Source: Lachnospira eligens
GTDB lineage: Bacteria; Bacillota; Clostridia; Lachnospirales; Lachnospiraceae
Assembly: GCF_009680455.1 (NCBI RefSeq)
Contig: NZ_WKRD01000006.1
Coordinates: forward strand, 62,001 to 126,000
Direction: 5' to 3'
Length of the DNA stretch: 64,000 nt
Below are positions 32,646 to 40,877 of this stretch, piece after piece. The notes below the pieces were generated by a model. It had not been told where the DNA came from, searched no databases, and saw nothing but the letters and a program-made list of their open reading frames with translations. Both the position numbers and the translations under genes were made by a program. Within the stretch, counting starts at the first letter, position 1, and every line of letters starts with the position of its first letter.

Positions 32646-33048
32646 GATAAAAGTAGCTTTTATTTGTGTCCATAATTCCTGCCGAAGTCAGATTGCTGAG
32701 GCTTTTGGAAGACATCTGGCATCAGATGTGTTTCAAAGTTATTCGGCGGGGACAGAAACAAAACCACAGATTAATCAGGATGCTGTCCGTATTATGAAGG
32801 AATTATATAATATAGATATGGAAGCAGAAGGACAGCTCAGTAAGCTGGTTAGTGATATTCCAGAACCGGATATTGCAATATCAATGGGATGTAATGTAGG
32901 GTGTCCATTTATAGGCAGACCATTTGATGATAATTGGGGACTTGAAGATCCAACTGGGAAAAGCGATGAGGAATTTAAGATAGTCATTGAACAAATAAAG
33001 CATGATATTTTGGAGTTAAAAAGTCGATTGAACTATAATGAGATTTAA
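32638..33048 (+). CDS. ArsC-like arsenate reductase / low-molecular-weight protein phosphatase family
   Basis: 136 residues. The N-terminal P-loop is CVHNSCRSQ (C10-X5-R16), the phosphatase-type anion site. Two further cysteines in MGCNVGCP near residue 82-87, and the DPTGKSDEEF motif, match thioredoxin-linked ArsC, which reduces arsenate with a three-cysteine relay. The spacing between the second pair is shorter than in S. aureus ArsC (CNVGC versus about seven residues). The gene is complete and overlaps the upstream one. No arsenite pump lies beside it, so an alternative low-molecular-weight protein phosphatase role is possible. Confidence 0.78.
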   Translation: MSKIKVAFICVHNSCRSQIAEAFGRHLASDVFQSYSAGTETKPQINQDAVRIMKELYNIDMEAEGQLSKLVSDIPEPDIAISMGCNVGCPFIGRPFDDNWGLEDPTGKSDEEFKIVIEQIKHDILELKSRLNYNEI

Positions 33049-33092
33049 TAAACTTTTTGTCTGACTGAGAAAATTAATAATAAACTTACACA

Positions 33093-33126
33093 GCACTTTA
33101 GCCAGAACAGGTTAGAGTGCTTTTTT
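33093..33126 (+). terminator. Intrinsic terminator after the ArsC-like gene
   Basis: An 11-base stem (33093-33103 with 33110-33120, two mismatched or wobble positions) and a 6-base T run. Confidence 0.75.
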
Positions 33127-33158
33127 CATACCATAAAAGGAGGCGGTTGAAGCACAAC

Positions 33159-33229
33159 GCATACCGAGCAGTGATTTACATGTAAGGAATATAAGGATGG
33201 AGTAGTTATTTCGAAAACGATGTACTAGG
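33159..33229 (+). pseudogene. Degenerate fragment of a DUF6033-like gene
   Basis: 33159-33205 is about 85% identical to 38259-38306, the 3' part of the gene at 37227-38447 (AYTEQGITCKEFKDGVG). In the same frame this copy reads TEQ-stop-FTCKEYKDGVV. A deletion of one codon and a TGA break it. The rest of the paralogue is gone. Confidence 0.65.
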
Positions 33230-33270
33230 AATTGATGAATTCACATGGCTGCCTGAAACGGAATCCGAAA

Positions 33271-33299
33271 TTGACACCCCAATAACTAAATATTATAAT
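33271..33299 (+). promoter_or_regulatory. Consensus promoter of the TIR gene
   Basis: TTGACA (33271-33276), 17 bases, TATAAT (33294-33299), a perfect match, about 75 bases before the gene start. No other gene lies between. Confidence 0.8.
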
Positions 33300-33373
33300 A
33301 TTCTATACGGCTTTAATAGTATTGTATTATATGCGCGATTAAGTGAAATACGTTAATGATAAGGAGAATGCAA

Positions 33374-35431
33374 ATGGGGGGCTTAAAGTGCAAAATGTGC
33401 GGAAGTAATCTGGACATAGGGGATTCGATTACTGTCTGTAAATGCGAAAAATGTGGAACGAGCCAGACAGTTCCGGATATAGAGGACGATAAAGAACTTA
33501 AGCTGTTTGAGCGTGCCGGGAGACTGCGTTTTAACTGCGATTTTGATAAAGCAGCAGGAATATATAATACAATAACTGACAGTTACACAGAGGAAGCAGA
33601 AGGATACTGGGGATTAATCCTTTGCAAATATGGTATTGAATATGCGGATAATGCGAGTGGGAAAAAGGTACCTGTTTGTCACAGAATCTCTTATGATAGT
33701 GTAATGGATGATGAAGATTTTGAACTTGTTATGGAGAATTCAGATTCAGAGTCAAGAGCAATATTCAGGGAAGAAGCGAAGATAATAGAGGAAAATCGTA
33801 AGAAATATATTCAGATTGCTGAAAGTGAACAGCCATACGATATATATATAAGCTACAGGGCAAAAGATGATAATGGAGATAAGACGGCTGTTAGTGAAAT
33901 AGCAGGACATTTATATAACAAGCTGACATCAGCCAGATACAGGGTATTTTTATCAGAAGCCGCACTTAAAGGAAAAAAGCAATCAGACTGTGAACCATAC
34001 ATATATTCAGCTCTTAATTCAGCAAATGTTATGCTTGCACTTGGTACATCATATGATGATTATAACAATGTCTGGGTTAAGAATGAATGGAACAGATATC
34101 TTGAGATAGCAGAAAAGAATAAGAACAAATGTCTTATTCCATGTTATAAAGATGTTGATGAATATGATATTCCTAAAGAATTTGCAGGTCTGAAGGTGTG
34201 CCAGCTTGGAAACGATGATACATTTAATAATATAATGGCTGAGATTGCAAATGTGGTGAAGCAGGAATCAGTTAACCAGCCAGCACCAGAACCAGAAAAG
34301 GCTGAACCAGCGGAAGAGATTGAACTTGAAGAAATAGAAATCATCGAACCAGTGGATATCAATAAGCTGCTTGATGAAGGATTTTCTGCAATTTCAGATA
34401 AGAACTGGAAAAAAGCCAATAAGCTTTTCTTTCATGTCCTTGATGAAGAACCTGATAATTCAAAGGCATACTGGGGACAGCTTCTTGTGCAGCAGGAATG
34501 CACTAATGCAAGAGAAATGGCAGATAATCTGTATCTTCAGGTAATTGGAAATACATCAGATAATACATATGAACTGGAAATCAGAGACAGGCGTCAGGAG
34601 ATAAAGGACAAGTATCCTGTTGCTAATCTGTTCTCAGAAGAAGAGTATGCGAATCTGTTTGATGTACATTTTAACTATCAGTCAGGTGTTGAGAATACAA
34701 AGAGTGCTATTGCAGCTAATAATGAGCATTACATATTAAGTGATAATGAGCTTTTCAAGAGGGCAAAGCAGAATGCCGATGCTGAGGTGGCAGCCGGAAT
34801 AGAAGAATTTGTTGCTAATGTAAACAGTCATCTTGACGAGATATTAAAGAATGTCACAGAACAGGAACAACAGGAGATAGATGCAGCCAGACAGCAGGAG
34901 ACAGCATATTTTTCAAAGCTTGAGGATGCATTTAAGAAGGCAGACGATATGGCAAATGCTAATCTTTCCAACAATGAAGCAGAATACCAGAAAGACCATG
35001 ATTCGTGGGAGTATGAGAGAGATAATCTTGAGGAAGCCAGACAGCAGTGGGTTAAGGATGTTGAAGAGAAGCAGAAGGAACATGATGAGTGGCTGGCTGT
35101 AAATGGCGCAGCTATTGAAGAATGGAATGCCAAGAAGAAAGAATATAATGACAACAAGCAGAAACTTGAATATGAGTTAAAGAGACTTCAGGAAGATAAA
35201 GGATTTATAGAAGGTTTTATGGCTGGGGCAAAAGCAGCCAAGAAGGATAAGGAAATAATGAATGTAAGGATTGAATTATCACGGCTGGCATTGCCTAAAG
35301 AACCGATAATGCCTAAAGAACCGGTTATTCCACCGGAACCGGCATTGAGAAGAGAGCCAGAAAAGCCTGATTATGACATAATGATTGGACGAAATGATGT
35401 ACTTGATACATTTAGAAGTCTTATGGCGTAG
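33374..35431 (+). CDS. Zinc-ribbon/TIR-domain/coiled-coil protein
   Basis: 685 residues from ATG 33374 (AAGGAG site; two upstream in-frame ATGs lie too close to it). Residues 1-35 form a zinc ribbon (CKMCG...CKCEKCG). Residues about 45-140 are helical. Residues about 154-285 are a TIR domain: PYDIYISYRAKDDNGDKTAV at the BB-type start, a middle YIYSALNSANVMLALGTS, and VWVKNEWNRYL with E238 at the place of the catalytic glutamate of NAD-cleaving TIRs. Then come a Glu-rich linker, TPR-like helices (about 330-430), a long coiled coil (480-640) and a Pro/Glu tail (MPKEPVIPPEP). There is no signal peptide. Bacterial TIR proteins usually consume NAD or make cyclic ADP-ribose messengers in phage defence, but no effector partner gene is adjacent. 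Confidence 0.8.
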   Translation: MGGLKCKMCGSNLDIGDSITVCKCEKCGTSQTVPDIEDDKELKLFERAGRLRFNCDFDKAAGIYNTITDSYTEEAEGYWGLILCKYGIEYADNASGKKVPVCHRISYDSVMDDEDFELVMENSDSESRAIFREEAKIIEENRKKYIQIAESEQPYDIYISYRAKDDNGDKTAVSEIAGHLYNKLTSARYRVFLSEAALKGKKQSDCEPYIYSALNSANVMLALGTSYDDYNNVWVKNEWNRYLEIAEKNKNKCLIPCYKDVDEYDIPKEFAGLKVCQLGNDDTFNNIMAEIANVVKQESVNQPAPEPEKAEPAEEIELEEIEIIEPVDINKLLDEGFSAISDKNWKKANKLFFHVLDEEPDNSKAYWGQLLVQQECTNAREMADNLYLQVIGNTSDNTYELEIRDRRQEIKDKYPVANLFSEEEYANLFDVHFNYQSGVENTKSAIAANNEHYILSDNELFKRAKQNADAEVAAGIEEFVANVNSHLDEILKNVTEQEQQEIDAARQQETAYFSKLEDAFKKADDMANANLSNNEAEYQKDHDSWEYERDNLEEARQQWVKDVEEKQKEHDEWLAVNGAAIEEWNAKKKEYNDNKQKLEYELKRLQEDKGFIEGFMAGAKAAKKDKEIMNVRIELSRLALPKEPIMPKEPVIPPEPALRREPEKPDYDIMIGRNDVLDTFRSLMA

Positions 35432-35458
35432 TGAGTATTTATAAGAAAGGGGATAAGT

Positions 35459-36418
35459 ATGAAATATTCAAATGTTGTTGTTGCCGGAGGCGGAGTGCTT
35501 GGAAGCCAGATTGCTTTTCAGGCAGCATATTGTGGATTTAATGTAACTATCTGGTTAAGAAGCGAGGGGTCTATTGGAAGAACACAGCCTAAGATTGACC
35601 ATCTTAAGCAGACTTATATTGAAGCTATTGAGAAGATGGCAGAGGATAAGAATGCGTGGTGTGCAGGACTTGCGGATGAAGATACATTTGACAAGGAAGA
35701 GTGTCTTAAGAAGGTTGAAAATGCATACGCTAATCTCAAGCTTGAACTTGATATGGCTAAGGCTGTGGCAGATGCAGACCTTGTGATTGAGTCTATGGCT
35801 GAGAACGAAAAGGATAAGATTGCTTTCTATGAAAAGCTTTCACCACTTCTTCCAGAAAAGACTGTGATTGTAACTAATTCATCGACACTTCTTCCATCAA
35901 TGTTTGCAAAATATACTGGCAGACCAGACAAATATTTGTCATTACATTTTGCTAATTCTATATGGAAGAATAATACTGCAGAAATTATGACACAGGCTCA
36001 GACTGATGAGAAGTATTTTAACGAAGTTATGCAGTTTGCTAACGATATACGAATGATTGGACTTCCTGTAAGAAAGGAAAAGAGCGGATATCTGCTTAAT
36101 TCTATGCTGGTTCCATTCCTTCTTAGCGGACTTGATCTGTATGCTGCAGGAGTGTCTGATCCTGAAAGCATTGATATTGCATGGACAAGAGGAACAGGTG
36201 CACCTAAAGGCCCTTTCCAGATATTTGATACAGTAGGGCTTAATACTGCATATAATATTGTTCACCAGTATCAGAGTGTTCCGGGAATATTCTCACCACT
36301 TCTTAAGAAGATGATGATGCCATATAATTTCAAGAAGATGGAAGCTATTCTCAAGAAGTATATTGATGAGGGAAAGCTTGGAATGTCTTCAGGTGAAGGC
36401 TTTTATAAATACAACTAA
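35459..36418 (+). CDS. 3-hydroxyacyl-CoA dehydrogenase-family protein
   Basis: A 319-residue soluble NAD(H)-dependent dehydrogenase. The Rossmann motif is VVAGGGVLGSQIAFQAAYCG. The acidic ESMAENEKDK segment, TNSSTLLPSMFA, the catalytic-histidine region LSLHFANSIW and KSGYLLNSML (the usual PGFxxNR position) are visible. The C-terminal helical domain contains GAPKGPFQIFDTVGL and the end SSGEGFYKY. Relative to fatty-acid/butyrate 3-hydroxybutyryl-CoA dehydrogenases several signature residues are changed (LHFANSIWKN in place of HFFNPVPVM), so the substrate is uncertain. No thiolase or crotonase is nearby. It starts after AAAGGGGAT, 28 bases past the TIR gene, so it may be cotranscribed. Confidence 0.8.
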   Translation: MKYSNVVVAGGGVLGSQIAFQAAYCGFNVTIWLRSEGSIGRTQPKIDHLKQTYIEAIEKMAEDKNAWCAGLADEDTFDKEECLKKVENAYANLKLELDMAKAVADADLVIESMAENEKDKIAFYEKLSPLLPEKTVIVTNSSTLLPSMFAKYTGRPDKYLSLHFANSIWKNNTAEIMTQAQTDEKYFNEVMQFANDIRMIGLPVRKEKSGYLLNSMLVPFLLSGLDLYAAGVSDPESIDIAWTRGTGAPKGPFQIFDTVGLNTAYNIVHQYQSVPGIFSPLLKKMMMPYNFKKMEAILKKYIDEGKLGMSSGEGFYKYN

Positions 36419-36429
36419 GGAATGATAAT

Positions 36430-37056
36430 ATGACGACTAGGGAAGAAGCACTTGCATATGGACTTTCTTTTCCTGATACTTATCAGGAAGCGCCTTTTCA
36501 TGATGAGAACTGGCAGCTTGTAAGAGTTAAAGGATGTAAGAAAGTATTTTTATGGACATATGAGCGCAATGGATATATTAATCTTAATGTGAAGGTTTCA
36601 CCTGAGTGGCGCGACCTATGGAGAAGTACATATTCATCGGTGATTGCGGGCTGGCATCAGAATAAGGAACACTGGAATACTATTATTCTTGATGGAACTG
36701 TTCCTGATGAAGATATCAGACGCATGATTGCGGAAAGTTATGACCTTGTATCTGACAGTCCGACTAAGAGGATATACGAAGCTGTTAAGAAGATTCCTAG
36801 AGGACAGGTTGCAACATATGGACAGATTGCAGAGCTTGCAGGCGATAAGAAGATGGCGCGTGCGGTTGGCAATGCACTTCATAAGAACCCGGATCCATTA
36901 CATATTCCGTGCTACAGAGTAGTTAATTCGAAGGGAGAGCTTGCCGGGGAATTCGCATTTGGAGGAGCCGGAAAGCAGGCAGAGCTTCTTATGGCAGATG
37001 GAATTGAGGTTGTTAATGGCAGGGTTGACCTGAAAAAATATGGAATGAAATTCTGA
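36430..37056 (+). CDS. MmcQ/YjbR-like domain fused to a methylguanine-DNA methyltransferase-like domain
   Basis: 208 residues. Residues 1-110 resemble the MmcQ/YjbR fold (LSFPDTYQEAPFHDENWQLV, then LNVKVSPEWRDLWRS, then GWHQNKEHWNTIIL). Residues about 115-208 form an Ada/MGMT C-terminal domain: YEAVKKIPRGQVATYGQIAELAG, RAVGNALHKNPDPLHIPCYRVVNSKGELAG. The alkyl-acceptor motif is normally PCHRV. Here the cysteine is kept but the following histidine, part of the Glu-His-Cys relay, is tyrosine. It is not the PWHR of ATL proteins either. It may repair DNA with altered chemistry or act as a sensor. It lies 11 bases after the dehydrogenase gene and ends the operon at a terminator. Confidence 0.82.
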   Translation: MTTREEALAYGLSFPDTYQEAPFHDENWQLVRVKGCKKVFLWTYERNGYINLNVKVSPEWRDLWRSTYSSVIAGWHQNKEHWNTIILDGTVPDEDIRRMIAESYDLVSDSPTKRIYEAVKKIPRGQVATYGQIAELAGDKKMARAVGNALHKNPDPLHIPCYRVVNSKGELAGEFAFGGAGKQAELLMADGIEVVNGRVDLKKYGMKF

Positions 37057-37107
37057 ATTACTATAATGATATATGAAATAATGCCGATATATATTAGGCA
37101 TGGAAGG

Positions 37108-37152
37108 CGCATTTATTCAATGGATTGAAGCTGTTGGATGAATGCGTTTTTT
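37108..37152 (+). terminator. Intrinsic terminator after the MmcQ-MGMT gene
   Basis: CGCATTTATTCAA (37108-37120) pairs with TTGGATGAATGCG (37134-37146) with two wobble pairs, followed by six T residues. The 75 bases up to the next gene contain GC-rich repeats of GGCTGC words. Confidence 0.75.
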
Positions 37153-37226
37153 ATTATTTGCCACTTGGACCTTTCTGGAAAGTGGCGCGGCTGCGACTGA
37201 CTGAGCGGCTGCAGAAAGGAGAATAC

Positions 37227-38447
37227 ATGAATATTAACACACAAATGAGGTATGGTGCTTATTCAGAGTACAGTTTCAGAACAACCAAAACTGGCAAAGG
37301 TGACACCGGTTTTGAAGAATCTATGAAGCCGGACAATAATATCCAGTACAAATCATTAGGAATTGGCTTCTTAAATGTGGGGGATACCGGCTACGGAATG
37401 AGGGCAACCCAGATTATTAATCCGGACAGTGAGGACACGATCGTAAGAGTAAGCATTGCACTGGGTGGAAATGAATTCAGGGATTATGATGTTAATCTTT
37501 CCGAGATAGATCCATCCAATGCAAGTGCTGTGGAAATGTTTGCATACTGCCAGTATGCAGATTCAACCAGTGAAGGTTCATACAAATGGGGAAGCTGGAA
37601 TGCCTTAAAACATTTGACAGATGATATGGCATATTCATACAATTCACTGGATGAAGCTTTAACTGAAAAGAAAAACTGGAATGCTGCACTGGCTGGCTCA
37701 GGTATTGAACTTGAAAATGAGGCAACGGGTAAAAGATATTTTGTAGGAGATCTCATTGAAATGCTCAAACAGCAGTATGAGCTTACAGCAGACGATCTTG
37801 AGGAAAAGGACTGGCGGGATATGTCAGACAAAGAATGGGAAAAGCTTTTAAACAGTTTTGACCAGAATATTGATGCAATCAAGGATAAAATCAGAAAGCT
37901 TAAGGAAGTTCAGGATGAAGCAGCTTCTAAGGCAGCAGCTAATGCACCGGCAGGGCAGAAGGCAAATGCGGCTTCAAGCGCAGCACAGAGTGCAGCAGCC
38001 AATGGATTCGCATCCGATGTAAAGACTGAGGATGAAGAATGGATAGAAGAAAACAGTTGGACATATGATATGAAAACAGAGGATCAGACAATTCTTCATA
38101 AAGCAGCTATTGCCAATGAAAAAGCACAGGACAGCCTTAGCAAGTCTCAGGAGCTTATGCTTACAGGAGACACAACAGAAGGTGTAAGCAAGACAGAAGG
38201 TGCAACAGAAAGTGCATCATGTGATGATGAATCAGGAGAGAAAGTGTGGACAGTTACTGCATATACCGAGCAGGGAATTACATGTAAGGAATTTAAGGAC
38301 GGAGTAGGCACACTTTTGTGGCAGATTGATTTTAAAAATCCGACAGATTACAACAAGGTTATGGATTACCTCGATAACGAAAAAGAAGAGGATATATTAA
38401 AGTATGCCAGGGATAAGGAATTCTGGGAGAAGCTTATCTGGGGGTAA
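37227..38447 (+). CDS. DUF6033-like protein, unknown function
   Basis: 406 residues from ATG 37227 behind GAAAGGAG. There is no signal peptide or membrane segment. The N-terminus (MNINTQMRYGAYSEYSFRTT) and first 150 residues are beta-rich and contain YGMRATQIINPDSED and WGSWNALKHL. Residues about 170-290 are helical and charged with an Ala-rich linker (SKAAANAPAG). The C-terminus has WTVTAYTEQGITCKEF and LWQIDFKNPTDYNKVMDYLD. The family number is from memory. Such proteins are common in Lachnospiraceae without an assigned role. A broken paralogue lies at 33159-33229, so the gene has been duplicated locally. Confidence 0.6.
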   Translation: MNINTQMRYGAYSEYSFRTTKTGKGDTGFEESMKPDNNIQYKSLGIGFLNVGDTGYGMRATQIINPDSEDTIVRVSIALGGNEFRDYDVNLSEIDPSNASAVEMFAYCQYADSTSEGSYKWGSWNALKHLTDDMAYSYNSLDEALTEKKNWNAALAGSGIELENEATGKRYFVGDLIEMLKQQYELTADDLEEKDWRDMSDKEWEKLLNSFDQNIDAIKDKIRKLKEVQDEAASKAAANAPAGQKANAASSAAQSAAANGFASDVKTEDEEWIEENSWTYDMKTEDQTILHKAAIANEKAQDSLSKSQELMLTGDTTEGVSKTEGATESASCDDESGEKVWTVTAYTEQGITCKEFKDGVGTLLWQIDFKNPTDYNKVMDYLDNEKEEDILKYARDKEFWEKLIWG

Positions 38448-38466
38448 GATAAACTGAAATAAAAGT

Positions 38467-38513
38467 AAAATGGACTTTCTGCACGGTAAATCCGTGGGAA
38501 GGTCCGTTTTATT
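38467..38513 (+). terminator. Intrinsic terminator with two-step hairpin
   Basis: Outer arms 38467-38479 and 38497-38510 pair (AAAATGGACTTTC with GGAAGGTCCGTTTT), and inner CACGG/CCGTG (38482-38496) extends the stem. T-rich tail. Confidence 0.8.
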
Positions 38514-38514
38514 A

Positions 38515-38701
38515 TTACTTTATCACCAGCACCCTGTCGGTATCATCACCATCAACTTTAGCGAATTTCTTAGCAGTGAATGAATCGGCGGAGCATTTGC
38601 CAATGTAACTTTTTACGCCAGTGACAGGACTTATCCACCACATGTCTCGTCCCAGTTACATACAACACCATAGCTTACACCATCATGTCCTCCGTACTTT
38701 C
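38515..38701 (-). pseudogene. Frameshifted remnant of a small unidentified gene
   Basis: On the minus strand the reading KYGGHDGVSYGVVCNWDET continues, after a one-base shift near 38640, as WWISPVTGVKSYIGKCSADS, FTAKKFAKVDGDDTDRVLVI, K, stop. Each half is coherent and the join is clean if one base is removed from ACATGTGGTGG. There is no start codon in frame and the 5' side is lost. The rest of the 330-base gap (38448-38777) holds only the terminator and AT-rich sequence with a possible promoter before 38778. Confidence 0.5.
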
Positions 38702-38777
38702 ATAATGGATATATTATAGCATATTTTGTAAAAATGTTTTATAATAAAAACATTAAGTATTTGAAACGGAGATTGTT

Positions 38778-38969
38778 ATGTGGAAGATAAAACAGATATT
38801 TGACGGAGATTATGGGTGTGAAGAACTTGCAGAAGGGCAGACACCCAGGGTTTCTGTTATGCTTGTTGATGAAGCTGGCGCTAAGAAATATATTACAGTA
38901 GAAGATAAATGGCTTACTGATAACGGACTTGATGAAGGTTCAGTGTGGCCGGAGGATACAGATGAATAG
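38778..38969 (+). CDS. 63-residue conserved hypothetical protein
   Basis: A small acidic soluble protein (WKIKQIFDGDYGCEELAEGQ, then DEGSVWPED). It starts at ATG 38778 after ACGGAGA. Its last codons overlap the start of the amidase lipoprotein gene (ATG 38962), so they are coupled. I recall similar small proteins in Lachnospiraceae but cannot give a family or role. Confidence 0.65.
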   Translation: MWKIKQIFDGDYGCEELAEGQTPRVSVMLVDEAGAKKYITVEDKWLTDNGLDEGSVWPEDTDE

Positions 38970-40059
38970 ATTGACAAATGCTGCTAAATATGCAGCTATT
39001 ATAATGTCGCTGATAGTTACTGTGACGATGGTGTCAGGCTGTAAAAAGAATAATACTGATGTTTCATCGGAATTGAATAAATCGGACATTGAAGAAACAA
39101 GTCAGGATATGACTGGAAGCGGAATCGAGGATTCAGATGCAGGCAGTCAGTCTGCTGAGGAGACAGCAGAAACAGAAAGCACAGAGCAGACAGGAAGCGA
39201 TTTTGAAGGGAATACAGAACAGATTGAAACAGATGCAGGGCAGGAGGAGACGCAGAATCCATATATAAGACAGAAAGAACCATATACCGGAGTCCCTGTA
39301 TATGAGAATCTGGAACACATTTATATGAATACAACATGGGAATATGCGGACCATTCTGCTATAAGTGATGGATATGCTGTTCTTTATAAAGCGTCAGGTC
39401 AGAGAAAGAACATTGTTGTCGGAGTTAATGCCGGGCATGGAACGGCAGGAGGTTCGGCGGTCAGAACATTGTGCCATCCGGATGGTTCTCTTAAGAGTAC
39501 AGGAGGCAGTACGGCGGCTGGCGCTGCGACAGCAACGGCGGTGTCAGGCGGAATGACATTTTATGATGGGACACCAGAGAGCGAAGTAACACTTAAGATG
39601 GCAGAGATTTTAAGAGATAAACTTCTGTTAGAAGGATATGATGTGCTGATGATAAGGGATTCATCAGATGTACAGCTTGATAATGTGGCAAGAACTGTAA
39701 TATGTAACAATGTTGCAGACTGTCATATATCATTGCACTGGGATGGTGATGGACTTTCATACGATAAGGGATGCTTTTATATAGCAGTTCCCGATGCAAT
39801 TAAGAATATGAGTCCTGTGGCAGACCACTGGCAGCAGCATGATTCACTTGGGGCATCACTTGTTGACGGACTTCGTGGACAAGGTGCAAAGATTCATGGT
39901 TCTGGAAGCATGGCGATAGATCTGACACAGACATCATACAGTACAGTTCCGTCAGTTGATATGGAACTTGGGAATGCAAGCTCAGACCATAGTGATGAAA
40001 CATTAGAAATGCTTGCCAATGGACTTGTGAATGGCGTTGGTGCATTTTTTGGATACTGA
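38962..40059 (+). CDS. N-acetylmuramoyl-L-alanine amidase lipoprotein (Amidase_3)
   Basis: 365 residues from ATG 38962 (GGAGGATAC site). A lipoprotein signal ends in MVSGC near residue 26, so the enzyme would be tethered outside the membrane. A Glu/Ser/Thr-rich linker of about 80 residues follows. The Amidase_3 domain (about 150-365) has the zinc ligands in VNAGHGTAGG (His), PESEVTLKMA (Glu) and ISLHWDGDG (His), and the catalytic glutamate in SVDMELGNASS. It cleaves the amide bond between MurNAc and the stem peptide. The insertion after AGHG (TLCHPDGSLKSTGGSTAAGA) is longer than in model enzymes such as CwlV/LytC. Confidence 0.9.
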   Translation: MNRLTNAAKYAAIIMSLIVTVTMVSGCKKNNTDVSSELNKSDIEETSQDMTGSGIEDSDAGSQSAEETAETESTEQTGSDFEGNTEQIETDAGQEETQNPYIRQKEPYTGVPVYENLEHIYMNTTWEYADHSAISDGYAVLYKASGQRKNIVVGVNAGHGTAGGSAVRTLCHPDGSLKSTGGSTAAGAATATAVSGGMTFYDGTPESEVTLKMAEILRDKLLLEGYDVLMIRDSSDVQLDNVARTVICNNVADCHISLHWDGDGLSYDKGCFYIAVPDAIKNMSPVADHWQQHDSLGASLVDGLRGQGAKIHGSGSMAIDLTQTSYSTVPSVDMELGNASSDHSDETLEMLANGLVNGVGAFFGY

Positions 40060-40100
40060 TAATTAAGAATTAAATTCGACATATTTTAAGGAGAACAATA

Positions 40101-40865
40101 ATGGATAAGAAAACACAGATTATAGCAGTAGCAGGAAAAGGAGGCGTTGGTAAGACTTCGCTGGCGGGAGTTATTGTAAAGCTTCTTGTTGAGGCACACC
40201 CAGATAAGAAGATACTTGCGATTGACGCTGACCCGGCGGTCGGACTTTCTACAGTGCTTAATGTTGAGGTTGATAAGACTATAGATGATATAAGAAAAGA
40301 AGTAATCAAGAATGTTGAAGGCGGAGATACCAAGACTGCTGTGGAGTTACTTGGAGAAGCCAAATACGAGATAATGGATGCAGTTGTTGAACAGGACGGA
40401 TATGCATTTATCGCAATAGGAAGACCTGAGACAGCGGGCTGTTACTGCAAGATTAATTCATATCTTAAAGAAGTTATCACAATGCTTTCAGATAAGTTTG
40501 ATTATGTTGTAATTGATGGAGAAGCAGGAATAGAGCAGATTAACAGAAGAGTTATGGAGAAGGTTACACATCTGCTGCTTGTTACTGACGCAAGCAAGAA
40601 GGGATGCCAGGTTGTGCAGACAATCAAGAAAGTTGCAGATGAGCTTGTGATGTATGACAGAATCGGAGTTATCGCTAACAGAATACCGGATATGGAGGTT
40701 GCGAAGCTTATGGATATCGGCGGCCTTGAGCTGCTTTCAGTAATACAGAGCGATTCCAAGCTTGCGCAGGCAGATGTTCTTGGTGAAAATGTATTCAATC
40801 TCCCTGATGATGCGATTATTGTTGAGGGTGCAAAGAAAGCCCTTGTTAATATGGGAATATTGTAA
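40101..40865 (+). CDS. CooC-type nickel-chaperone ATPase (MinD/SIMIBI family)
   Basis: 254 residues. P-loop AGKGGVGKTSLAGVI near the N-terminus and the Asp of AIDADPAVGL match the deviant Walker A and switch I of CooC/MinD ATPases. A CxC motif (C114, C116 in AGCYCKINSYL) is the residue pair by which CooC dimers bind nickel or zinc. VVIDGEAGIEQINRR matches the CooC Walker B and following residues. CooC supplies nickel for the carbon monoxide dehydrogenase C-cluster. No CODH catalytic subunit is in the window. It starts behind AAGGAGAA and is 12 bases from the next gene, leading the six-gene operon. Confidence 0.85.
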   Translation: MDKKTQIIAVAGKGGVGKTSLAGVIVKLLVEAHPDKKILAIDADPAVGLSTVLNVEVDKTIDDIRKEVIKNVEGGDTKTAVELLGEAKYEIMDAVVEQDGYAFIAIGRPETAGCYCKINSYLKEVITMLSDKFDYVVIDGEAGIEQINRRVMEKVTHLLLVTDASKKGCQVVQTIKKVADELVMYDRIGVIANRIPDMEVAKLMDIGGLELLSVIQSDSKLAQADVLGENVFNLPDDAIIVEGAKKALVNMGIL

Positions 40866-40877
40866 GAGGAGGCAAAT

